Origin: Streptomyces graminofaciens
Lineage (GTDB): Bacteria; Actinomycetota; Actinomycetes; Streptomycetales; Streptomycetaceae
Direction: 5' to 3'
NCBI RefSeq assembly: GCF_030294945.1
Contig: NZ_AP018448.1
Coordinates: 930,001 to 994,000, forward strand
DNA: 64,000 nt
This document shows positions 50,591 through 58,509 of the stretch, piece after piece (position 1 is the first letter of the stretch; each line of letters begins with the position of its first letter). The position numbers were made by a program, and so were the translations under genes. The notes beneath the pieces are model-generated. The model was not told where the DNA came from and did no database searches. It was given only the letters and a program-made list of their open reading frames with translations.

Positions 50591-52090
50591 TCAGGCCTCG
50601 GCGAACCGGTCCCGTAGTTCCCGCTTGAGGATCTTGCCGCTGGCGTTGCGTGGCAGTTCGTCGACGAACAGGACCTTCTTCGGGGCCTTGAAGTGGGGGA
50701 GGTTCTCTCGGGCGTGGGCGATCAGTTCGGCCTCGGTGACCTCGCCCCGGGGGACGACGACCGCGGTCACGGCCTCGATCCACTTCTCGTCGGGCAGGCC
50801 GATCACGGCGGCCTCGGCGACCCGGTCGTGGGTGTAGAGGGCGTCCTCGACCTGGCGTGAGGCGATCAGCACACCGCCGGAGTTGATGACGTCCTTCACC
50901 CGGTCCACGACGGTGAAGTACCCCTCCTCGTCGCGCACGGCGAGGTCACCGGAGTGGAACCAGCCGTCGCGGAAGGCCTCGGCGGTCTCCTCGGGCTTGT
51001 TCCAGTAGCCCTCGCAGAGTTGCGGGGACTTGTAGACGATCTCGCCGGGGGTGCCGTCCGGCACGTCCTCGCCGTGTTCGTCGACCACCCTGGCCTCGAC
51101 GAACATCACCGTGCGCCCGCAGGACTCCATACGGCCCTTGTGCTCGTACGGCCCGAGGACCATCGACAGCGGGCCGATCTCGCTCTGGCCGAAACAGTTG
51201 TGGAAGGCGAGCTTCGGCAGGCGTTCCCTGAGCCGTTCGAGGACGGGCACGGGCATGATCGACGCCCCGTAGTACGCCTTGCCGAGTCCGCCGAGGTCGC
51301 GGTCGTCGAAGTCGGGGCGGTTCGCCAGGCCGATCCACACGGTGGGCGGGGCGAAGAGGCTGTCGGCGTCGCCCGCCTCGATCAGGTCGAGGATCCGGTC
51401 GCCGTCGGGCGCGTCGAGGATGGTGTTCGTGGCGCCTACCGCGAGGTACGGCACGAGGAAGACGTGCATCTGTGCCGAGTGGTACAGCGGCAGCGCGTGC
51501 ACGGGACGGTCGCCCGCCTGGAGGTCGAGGGCGGCGATCGCGCTGAGGTACTCGTGGGCCAGCGCGCGGTGCGTCATCATCGCGCCCTTGGGGAGGGCCG
51601 TCGTGCCCGAGGTGTAGAGCAGCTGCACCAGGTCCTCGGTCTGCGGCTCCTCGCCGTCGTACGGCTCCGTCGCGGCGAGCCGGGTGAGCAGCGAGTCGTC
51701 CGCGTCGCGCAGCGCGAGGGTGCGCACGCCGTCGGGGAGGTTCGCGGCGAGGTCCGGGTCGGTGAGGACGAGGGTGCTGCCGGACTGGTCGAGGATGTAC
51801 GACAGGTCGTCGCCGGTGAGGTTCTGGTTGACCGGGACGTGCACCAGGCCGGCGCGGGCGCAGGCCAGGAAGGCGATGAGGTACGCGTCCGAGTTGTGGC
51901 CGTAGGCGCCGACGCGGTCGCCGGGTGCGAGACCGATGTCGCGCAGGGCGCGGGCGGCGCGGGAGACGGCGTCGTCGAGTTCGGCGTATGTCCAGGACCG
52001 TTCGCCGTAGCGGACCGCGACACGGGCGGGGCTCCGCCGGACGCTGCGCCGGAGCACCCCGTCGACCGTCACGCTGCGACCAGCCGTCAT
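50591..52090 (-). CDS. Acyl-CoA synthetase (AMP-forming)
   Basis: A 499-residue adenylate-forming ligase. I chose ATG 52090 (MTAGRSVTVDGVLRRSVRRS), with AAGGAG ~10 bases upstream. P-loop: LLYTSGTTALPKGAMMTHRA. Others: HNCFGQSEIGPLSMVLGPY, WFHSGDLAVRDEEGYFTVVD, DVINSGGVLIASRQVEDALY and the Lys in LPRNASGKILKRELRDRF. It is a fatty/aromatic acid:CoA ligase; the substrate is not clear. It converges with the synthetase at 48850, with copy C between them, and is divergent from the secreted acylase gene. Confidence 0.92.
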   Translation of the reverse strand: MTAGRSVTVDGVLRRSVRRSPARVAVRYGERSWTYAELDDAVSRAARALRDIGLAPGDRVGAYGHNSDAYLIAFLACARAGLVHVPVNQNLTGDDLSYILDQSGSTLVLTDPDLAANLPDGVRTLALRDADDSLLTRLAATEPYDGEEPQTEDLVQLLYTSGTTALPKGAMMTHRALAHEYLSAIAALDLQAGDRPVHALPLYHSAQMHVFLVPYLAVGATNTILDAPDGDRILDLIEAGDADSLFAPPTVWIGLANRPDFDDRDLGGLGKAYYGASIMPVPVLERLRERLPKLAFHNCFGQSEIGPLSMVLGPYEHKGRMESCGRTVMFVEARVVDEHGEDVPDGTPGEIVYKSPQLCEGYWNKPEETAEAFRDGWFHSGDLAVRDEEGYFTVVDRVKDVINSGGVLIASRQVEDALYTHDRVAEAAVIGLPDEKWIEAVTAVVVPRGEVTEAELIAHARENLPHFKAPKKVLFVDELPRNASGKILKRELRDRFAEA

Positions 52091-52274
52091 GATGTGCGCT
52101 CCTTCGTCCACCGGTTCCCACGCGATCCTCGTCGCGTCGCGCGAGCGAGGTCAAGCGCGCCACCGGCATGGTCGAAATCCGGCACGGATGGCCTGAAGCG
52201 GCTCAACTTCGGAGGCGGGGACGCGAGTCCACCAAGGTGAAGATCGATCACATGTATGGACTACGCACATACGT

Positions 52275-52289
52275 GTTGACATGCTCAAC
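52275..52289. promoter_or_regulatory. Palindrome GTTGACATGCTCAAC upstream of acylase gene
   Basis: Arms GTTGA and TCAAC flank CATGC, 33-47 bases before the acylase ATG. The left arm contains TTGACA, a possible -35 element, so a protein bound here could block the promoter. Only one copy was found in the window. Confidence 0.35.
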
Positions 52290-52321
52290 CGTCCCTTCCC
52301 TCACTGACGTTGGGAGGCTCC

Positions 52322-54736
52322 ATGCGCACCCGCCTGAGACAGCTCGTGGTCTCGGCCGTCGCCCTGCTCACCGCCTCGGCCGTCCTGCCCTCGGCGGCCA
52401 CCGCCGCCGACGACGGCCGGGCGTCCGGGCAGCGCCCGTCCCAGGGCGCTCTGTCCGCCGTGATCCGCTACACCGAGTACGGCGTTCCGCACATCGTCGC
52501 GAAGGACTACGCGAACCTCGGCTTCGGCACCGGTTGGGCGCAGGCCGCCGACCAGGTGTGTGTGCTCGCCGACGGCTTCGTGACCGTACGCGGCGAGCGG
52601 TCCCGTTACTTCGGGCCCGACGCGGCGCCCGACTTCTCGCTCTCCTCGGCCTCGAAGAACCTGACCAGCGACCTGTACTTCCGGGGCGTCCGGGACACGG
52701 GCACCGTGGAGCGACTGCTCGACCAGCCCGCGCCGCGCGGTCCCAGCCGCGCCGTCAAGGACCTGATGCGGGGCTGGGCGGCGGGCTACAACGCCTGGCT
52801 GAGGCAGAACCGCGTCACCGACCCAGCCTGCAAGGGCGCCGCCTGGGTGAGGCCGGTCACCACGCTCGACGTGTTCTCCCGTGCGTACGCCCTGGCCGTG
52901 CTGGGCGGCGAGGGGCGGCTCGTGGACTCGATCGCCACCGCGCAGCCTCCGTCCGGCAGCTCCACGGCCGCCGCCCCGGACGCGAAGGCCGCCGCCCGGG
53001 CCGCGAGCGAGCTGTTCTCCGCCGGGGACGCGGACATGGGGTCGAACGCCGTCGCCTTCAGCGGTGACACCACGGCGAACGGCCGCGGTCTGCTGCTGGG
53101 CAACCCGCACTACCCGTGGGCCGGCGGGCGCCGCTTCTGGCAGGCGCAACAGACGATCCCGGGCGAGCTGAACGTCTCCGGCGGCGCGCTGCTCGGCTCG
53201 CCGATCACCCAGATCGGGTTCAACGCCAAGGTGGCCTGGAGCCACACCGTCGCGACCGGCGTCCCCATGAACGTCCATCAGCTGAAGCTGGACCCGGCCG
53301 ACCCGACGACGTATCTCGTGGACGGCAAGCCGGAGCGGATGACGAAGCGGGCCGTGACCGTCGACGTCAAGGACGGCACCCCGGTCACCCGCACCCAGTG
53401 GTGGACCCGCTACGGCCCGGTCGTCACCTCCCTCGGCGGGGACCTTCCGCTGCCCTGGTCGGGCACGACCGCGTACGCCGTCGCCGACCCGAACGCGGCG
53501 AACATGCGGTTCGCCGACACCTCGCTCGGCTTCGCGAAGGCGCGCGGCACGGCCGACATCCTGAAGTCGCTCGCCGAGCACCAGGGGCTGCCGTGGGTGA
53601 ACACGGTCGCCGCCGACTCCGCCGGGCACACCCTGTACACCCAGTCGCAGGTCCTGCCCCGGATCACCGACGAACTGGCGGCCCGCTGCTCGACCCCGCT
53701 CGGCAGGGCCACGTATCCGGCCTCGGGTGTCGCCGTCCTGGACGGCTCACGCTCCGACTGCGCGCCCGGCAGTGACGTCGACGCCGCGCAGCCGGGGATA
53801 TTCGGGCCCGCGCGGATGCCGACGCTGAAGGACGCCCCGTACGCGGAGAACTCGAACGACAGCGCGTGGCTGGCCAACGCGGACCAGCCGCTCACCGGGT
53901 ACGAGCGGGTCTTCGGCACCATCGGCACACAGCGGTCGATGCGCACGCGCGGCGCCGTCGAGGACGTCGCGGCGATGGCCGACAAGGGCGGTCTGACCGT
54001 ACGGGACCTCCAGCGGCAGCAGTTCGCGAACCGGGTGCCGGCCGCCGACCTGACGGTGGCGGACGTGGCCCGGGCCTGTGCCGCGCTGCCGGGCGGTACG
54101 GCGACGGGGAGCGACGGCAAGGCCGTCGAGGTGAGCGAGGCCTGCGGTGTGCTCAAGGCGTGGGACCGCGCCATGGACACCGACAGCCGGGGCGCACTGC
54201 TGTTCGACCGGTTCTGGCGGAAGCTGACCGCTCTCGTACCGCGCGATCAGCTCTGGAAGGTGCCCTTCTCGGCGGCGGACCCGGTCAACACCCCGAACAC
54301 GCTGAACACGGACGCGCCCGGCCTCGCCACAGCCCTGGCCGACACGGTGACGGAGCTGCGTACGGCGGGCATCGCGCTGGACGCGAAGCTGGGCGCCAAC
54401 CAGTTCGTCGTACGCGGCGGCAAGCGCGTCCCGGTGCCCGGCGGCACCGAGTCGCTCGGCGTGTGGAACAAGATCGAGGCCCGCTGGAGCGCGGCCGACG
54501 GCGGCTACGCGGAGGTGTCCACGGGCTCCAGCCACATCCAGGCGGTCGGCTGGGACGGCGGCCGCTGCCCGGTGGCCCGCACCCTGCTGACGTACTCCCA
54601 GTCCTCGAACCCGAACTCGCCGCACTACAGGGACCAGACGCGGCTGTTCTCGGACGAGAAGTGGGTGAAGTCCCGCTTCTGCGAGAAGGACATCCTGTCG
54701 TCACCGAAGCTCAAGGTGGTGCGTGTGAGCCAATGA
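52322..54736 (+). CDS. Secreted penicillin-acylase-family Ntn hydrolase
   Basis: An 804-residue exported amidohydrolase of the penicillin acylase family, similar in plan to aculeacin A acylase and acyl-homoserine-lactone acylase of actinomycetes. Starts ATG 52322 with GGGAGG upstream. Signal peptide: QLVVSAVALLTASAVLPSAA. The alpha subunit covers roughly residues 30-235. The linker ends at DADMGSNAVAFSGDTTANGR, where self-cleavage should expose the nucleophilic Ser of GSN. The beta chain includes LLGNPHYPWAGGRRFWQA and NDSAWLANADQPLTG. The product may hydrolyse lipopeptide or AHL amide bonds. Substrate is inferred from family only. Confidence 0.9.
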   Translation: MRTRLRQLVVSAVALLTASAVLPSAATAADDGRASGQRPSQGALSAVIRYTEYGVPHIVAKDYANLGFGTGWAQAADQVCVLADGFVTVRGERSRYFGPDAAPDFSLSSASKNLTSDLYFRGVRDTGTVERLLDQPAPRGPSRAVKDLMRGWAAGYNAWLRQNRVTDPACKGAAWVRPVTTLDVFSRAYALAVLGGEGRLVDSIATAQPPSGSSTAAAPDAKAAARAASELFSAGDADMGSNAVAFSGDTTANGRGLLLGNPHYPWAGGRRFWQAQQTIPGELNVSGGALLGSPITQIGFNAKVAWSHTVATGVPMNVHQLKLDPADPTTYLVDGKPERMTKRAVTVDVKDGTPVTRTQWWTRYGPVVTSLGGDLPLPWSGTTAYAVADPNAANMRFADTSLGFAKARGTADILKSLAEHQGLPWVNTVAADSAGHTLYTQSQVLPRITDELAARCSTPLGRATYPASGVAVLDGSRSDCAPGSDVDAAQPGIFGPARMPTLKDAPYAENSNDSAWLANADQPLTGYERVFGTIGTQRSMRTRGAVEDVAAMADKGGLTVRDLQRQQFANRVPAADLTVADVARACAALPGGTATGSDGKAVEVSEACGVLKAWDRAMDTDSRGALLFDRFWRKLTALVPRDQLWKVPFSAADPVNTPNTLNTDAPGLATALADTVTELRTAGIALDAKLGANQFVVRGGKRVPVPGGTESLGVWNKIEARWSAADGGYAEVSTGSSHIQAVGWDGGRCPVARTLLTYSQSSNPNSPHYRDQTRLFSDEKWVKSRFCEKDILSSPKLKVVRVSQ

Positions 54737-54770
54737 ACGCAGTGATCCCCGGCCAATGAGCGGAGGTGTG

Positions 54771-54798
54771 TGGTGCCGTCCCGAGCGGGGCGGCACCA
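54771..54798. terminator. Hairpin downstream of the acylase gene
   Basis: TGGTGCCG pairs with CGGCACCA around a 12-base loop, 34 bases after the acylase stop and before the ribosome binding site of the next gene. Confidence 0.6.
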
Positions 54799-54839
54799 TG
54801 CCAGTGGCATACACCCCTTCCTCATGAGGAGGCCACGCG

Positions 54840-55658
54840 GTGGCACAGGACTCGTTACGCCCGGAGACCGATTCGGTCACGAAGATCGACACGACGGTGC
54901 CGCACTCGGCCCGTATCTGGAACTACTGGCTGGGCGGCAAGGACAACTACCCGGTCGACCACGAGGCGGGCGACGCGTTCCGCGCGGTGTTCCCCGGCAT
55001 CACCGACCTCGCCCGTGACTCCCGGGCCTTTCTCGGTCGGGCGGTGCGATTCCTCGCCCAGGAAGCCGGGATACGCCAGTTCCTCGACATCGGCACCGGC
55101 CTGCCCACGGCGGACAACACGCACGAGATCGCCCAACGGGTGGTCCCCGAGGCGCGGATCGTCTATGTGGACAACGACCCGCTGGTCCTGACCCACGCGC
55201 GGGCGCTGCTCACGAGCACCCCCGAGGGGGCGACCGACTACATCGACTCCGATCTGCACGATCCCGCGACCGTGCTGCGCGAGGCGGCCAGGACCCTGGA
55301 CCTCAGGCGACCGGTCGCGCTGACACTGATGCAGGTCAGCGGTCACATCGCCGACTACGACGAGGCACGGTCCATCGTCGGCACCCTCATGGCCGCGCTG
55401 CCGTCGGGCAGTTGGTTCGCGTTCAACGACAGCGTGGACACGCACCGGGCCAACGCCGAGGCCACCCGCCGCTACAACGAGAGCGGCGCGGTCCCCTACT
55501 ACCTGCGCAGCCCGGACCGGCTCGCCGGTTTCTTCGACGGCCTGGAGCTGCTGGAGCCCGGTGTCGTCCCGCTCGCCGACTGGCGCCCCGACCCGTCGGC
55601 CCCGCGCGGCGGGTCGGGCGAGGTGATCGCGCTGGGCGGGGTCGCGCGCAAGCCCTGA
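54840..55658 (+). CDS. SAM-dependent methyltransferase of the DUF574 type
   Basis: A 272-residue protein of the actinomycete DUF574 (SAM-dependent methyltransferase) family. Starts GTG with GGAGG upstream. N-terminal hallmark: PHSARIWNYWLGGKDNYPVD. SAM motif I: FLDIGTGLPTADNTHEIAQR. Then RIVYVDNDPLVLTHARALL and the PVALTLMQVSGHIADYDEAR segment. The C-terminal part includes RYNESGAVPYYLRSPDRLAG. Many members of this family occur per Streptomyces genome, with unknown substrates. It lies between the acylase and a minus-strand acyl-CoA synthetase gene. Confidence 0.92.
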   Translation: MAQDSLRPETDSVTKIDTTVPHSARIWNYWLGGKDNYPVDHEAGDAFRAVFPGITDLARDSRAFLGRAVRFLAQEAGIRQFLDIGTGLPTADNTHEIAQRVVPEARIVYVDNDPLVLTHARALLTSTPEGATDYIDSDLHDPATVLREAARTLDLRRPVALTLMQVSGHIADYDEARSIVGTLMAALPSGSWFAFNDSVDTHRANAEATRRYNESGAVPYYLRSPDRLAGFFDGLELLEPGVVPLADWRPDPSAPRGGSGEVIALGGVARKP

Positions 55659-55673
55659 GGCCCGACCAGTGCG

Positions 55674-57248
55674 TCAGACCGGCCGCTCCCTGCCCTCCCA
55701 GTACGGCTCTCGCAACCGCCGCTTGTAGAGCTTGCCGTTGGGGTCGCGGGGCATCGTCTCGATGAAGTCGACGCTCTTGGGGCGCTTGTAGCCGGCCAGC
55801 CGGGTCGTGCAGTGCCGGAGGATCTCGGCGGCCAGCGCCGGACCCGCCTCGAAGCCCGGGGCGGGTTCGACGACCGCCTTGACCTCCTCGCCCCAGTCGT
55901 CGTGCGGGATGCCGAAGGCGGCCGCGTCGGCGACGGCGGGGTGGGTCAGCAGCTCGGACTCGATCTCGGCGGGGTAGATGTTGACGCCGCCGGAGATGAT
56001 CAGGTCGATCTTGCGGTCGCGGAGGAAGAGATAGCCGTCCTCGTCCAGGAGGCCGAGGTCGCCCACGGTGAAGAAGTCGCCGATGCGGTTCTTGCGCGTC
56101 TTGCCCTCGTCCTTGTGGTAGGAGAAGCCGCCGGTGCTCATCTTCATGTAGACGGTGCCGAGTTCACCGGGCGGCAGCCGGTCGCCGTCGTCGTCGAAGA
56201 CGGCCAGCTCACTGATCGGCCAGGCGCGGCCGACCGTGCCGGGCTTCTTCAGCCAGTCCTCGGCGGTGGCGAAGGCGCCACCGCCCTCGCTGGCCGCGTA
56301 GTACTCCTCGACGCAGTTCCCCCACCACGCGATCATGGCCCGCTTCACATGGTCGGGGCAGGGGGCGGCACCGTGGATGGCATGCCGCATGGACGACACG
56401 TCGTACGAGGCCCTGACCTGCTCAGGCAGGGCGAGCAGACGGTGGAACTGGGTCGGGACCATGTGGGTGTGGGTGCACCGGTGGGCGTCGATGAGCCGGA
56501 GCATCTCCTCGGGTGTCCACTTGTCCATCAGGACCAGGCGGTGCCCGATGTGCAGGGACGCGCCCGCGAACTGCAGGACCGCCGTGTGGTAGAGCGGCGA
56601 GCAGACGAGGTGCACATTGCCGTCGTAGGGCTTGATGCCGAAGATGCCGAGGAATCCGCCGAGGTACGCCTCCTCGGGCGGCTTGCCGGGCAGGGGGCGG
56701 CGGATACCGCGCGGGCGGCCGGTGGTGCCCGAGGTGTAGTTCATGACCCAGCCGAGCGTGCGGTCCGAGGGCGCCGACTCGGACTGCCCGTCGAGGAGTT
56801 CGGCATACGGCCGGAAGCCGGCGACCTCGCCGACCGCGTACCGGTGGCTGTCCGGCAGCTTCGCCTCGTCGGCGGCGTTCCGCGCCTGGTCCGCGAACCG
56901 TTCGTGCGCGATGAGCACCTTGGCGCCGGAGTCGGAGACGATCCAGGCGATCTCGGGGCCGACGAGATGGTGGTTGACGGGCACGAGGTAGAGACCGGCC
57001 TGCTGGGAGGCCAGATACGCGATGAGGAACTCGACGCCGTTGGGCAGGACGGCCGCGAAGGCGTCGCCGCGGGCGAGGCCCGCCGCGCGCAGCCCGTGGA
57101 CCAGCCGGTTGGCGTCGGCGAGCAGACGGCCGGCGGTCCACTCCTCGCCGTCGGGTGCGACGAGGACCGTACGGTCGGGGTCGGCGGCAGCCTGGGCCCA
57201 GAAGCCGTTGGGAGCCTGCCCCATGGGGCCGTTGGATGCCTGGCTCAC
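55674..57248 (-). CDS. Acyl-CoA synthetase (AMP-forming)
   Basis: A 524-residue adenylate-forming ligase starting at GTG 57248, which overlaps the stop of the nitronate-monooxygenase-like gene (GTGA), so the two are translationally coupled. P-loop: VMNYTSGTTGRPRGIRRPLP. Others: AASEGGGAFATAEDWLKKPG, FFTVGDLGLLDEDGYLFLRD, LIISGGVNIYPAEIESELLT and the Lys in PRDPNGKLYKRRLREPYW. It fits the FadD-like group found in steroid/terpenoid-acid degradation. Probably controlled by the palindrome at 58401 through the upstream gene. Confidence 0.92.
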   Translation of the reverse strand: MSQASNGPMGQAPNGFWAQAAADPDRTVLVAPDGEEWTAGRLLADANRLVHGLRAAGLARGDAFAAVLPNGVEFLIAYLASQQAGLYLVPVNHHLVGPEIAWIVSDSGAKVLIAHERFADQARNAADEAKLPDSHRYAVGEVAGFRPYAELLDGQSESAPSDRTLGWVMNYTSGTTGRPRGIRRPLPGKPPEEAYLGGFLGIFGIKPYDGNVHLVCSPLYHTAVLQFAGASLHIGHRLVLMDKWTPEEMLRLIDAHRCTHTHMVPTQFHRLLALPEQVRASYDVSSMRHAIHGAAPCPDHVKRAMIAWWGNCVEEYYAASEGGGAFATAEDWLKKPGTVGRAWPISELAVFDDDGDRLPPGELGTVYMKMSTGGFSYHKDEGKTRKNRIGDFFTVGDLGLLDEDGYLFLRDRKIDLIISGGVNIYPAEIESELLTHPAVADAAAFGIPHDDWGEEVKAVVEPAPGFEAGPALAAEILRHCTTRLAGYKRPKSVDFIETMPRDPNGKLYKRRLREPYWEGRERPV

Positions 57249-58357
57249 TGTTCGGCGCTCCTTCCGGCGATCCGGTTGAGCCGGTCGACGGCCCGTTCGA
57301 AACCACGGGTGAGGTCGTCGAAGACCTCCTGGACACTGCGCTCGCTGTTCATCCGGCCGACGATCTGCCCGACGGGCGTGCCGAGCAGCGGCTCCACCTC
57401 GTACTTCTGGATCCGGGTGAGCGCCTCGGCGACCAGCAGGCCCTGGAGGGGCATGGGGAGCGTGCCGGGGCCGCTCGGGTCGTCCCAGGCGTCGGTCCAT
57501 TCGGTACGCAGCTGGCGTGCGGGTTTGCCGGTCAGCGCGCGGGAGCGGACGGTGTCGCCCGAGCCGGCGGCGAGCAGTTTGCGGGTCACGGCGGTGGAGT
57601 GGAGGTCGGCCTCGGTGGTCGTCAGCCACAGGGAGCCCAGCCACACACCCTGGGCGCCGAGGCTGAGCGCGGCCGCCACCTGCTGTCCGCTGCCGATACC
57701 GCCGGCGGCCAGCACGGGCAACGGGTCGACGGCGTCCACGACCTCGGGCGTGAGGACCATGGAGGCGATCTCCCCGGTGTGGCCGCCGGCCTCGTAGCCC
57801 TGGGCGACGACGATGTCGATCCCGCCCTCGGCGTGCTTGCGGGCGTGCCGGGCGCTGCCCGCCAGCGCGGCGACGAGGACGCCCTTGTCGTGGGCGCGTT
57901 CGACGACATCGGCTGGCGGGGAGCCCAGCGCGTTGGCGAGCAGCTTGATCGGGTAGTCGAAGGCCACGTCGAGCTGGGTGCGGGCGACCTGCTCCATCCA
58001 CCCGGTGATCCGCCAGCCTGACGCCTCCCCGTCGGCGAGCTCCGGCACCCCGTGCTTGGCGAGGGTGTCCTTGACGAACTGCCGGTGGCCCTCGGGGATC
58101 ATCGCCTCGACATCGGCCTCGGTGACGCCCTCCACCTTCTTCGCGGGCATGACGACGTCCAGCCCGTACGGCTGGCCGTCGACATGGGCCTCCAGCCAGT
58201 CGAGGTCGCGTTTGAGGTCGTCCGGGGCGGTGTAGCGGACCGCGCCGAGCACCCCGAAGCCCCCTGCCCGGCTGATGGCCGCGGCGACGGCGGGGAACGG
58301 CGTGAAGCCGAACACGGCGTACTGGACTCCGAGTTTCTTGCTCAGCTCCGTCTGCAT
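57245..58357 (-). CDS. Nitronate-monooxygenase-like FMN oxidoreductase
   Basis: A 370-residue TIM-barrel FMN protein of the nitronate monooxygenase/enoyl reductase-like group. N-terminus: LSKKLGVQYAVFGFTPFPAV. FMN sites: GGIDIVVAQGYEAGGHTGEI and PVLAAGGIGSGQQVAAALSL then GAQGVWLGSLWLTTTEADLH. The C-terminal EVFDDLTRGFERAVDRLNRI is helical. In actinomycetes these enzymes often occur with acyl-CoA synthetases, where the true activity may be a double-bond reductase or oxidase. ATG 58357 lacks a strong ribosome binding site. The 17-bp operator palindrome ends 44 bases upstream. Confidence 0.87.
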   Translation of the reverse strand: MQTELSKKLGVQYAVFGFTPFPAVAAAISRAGGFGVLGAVRYTAPDDLKRDLDWLEAHVDGQPYGLDVVMPAKKVEGVTEADVEAMIPEGHRQFVKDTLAKHGVPELADGEASGWRITGWMEQVARTQLDVAFDYPIKLLANALGSPPADVVERAHDKGVLVAALAGSARHARKHAEGGIDIVVAQGYEAGGHTGEIASMVLTPEVVDAVDPLPVLAAGGIGSGQQVAAALSLGAQGVWLGSLWLTTTEADLHSTAVTRKLLAAGSGDTVRSRALTGKPARQLRTEWTDAWDDPSGPGTLPMPLQGLLVAEALTRIQKYEVEPLLGTPVGQIVGRMNSERSVQEVFDDLTRGFERAVDRLNRIAGRSAEQ

Positions 58358-58400
58358 GGTGCGCAGAATGCCGCAGTCCTCCGGACGAGGGAAGAAGTTT

Positions 58401-58417
58401 TCTGATGCTCCGTCAGA
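58401..58417. promoter_or_regulatory. 17-bp operator palindrome, second copy
   Basis: TCTGATGCTCCGTCAGA matches the site at 48738-48754 (TCTGACACTCAGTCAGA) in 14 of 17 positions, and the outer flanks (AGTTT upstream, TT downstream) match too. It lies 44-60 bases upstream of the nitronate-monooxygenase-like gene, which heads a two-gene operon with an acyl-CoA synthetase. Confidence 0.72.
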
Positions 58418-58509
58418 TTTCTGTTGGCGCCTCTTCGGCGAGTCCCGCCCGACCGACGCGGCACGGATCACGGCAGCGGGGTGGACGGTCTCCGCCGACC
58501 AGGGACCGA

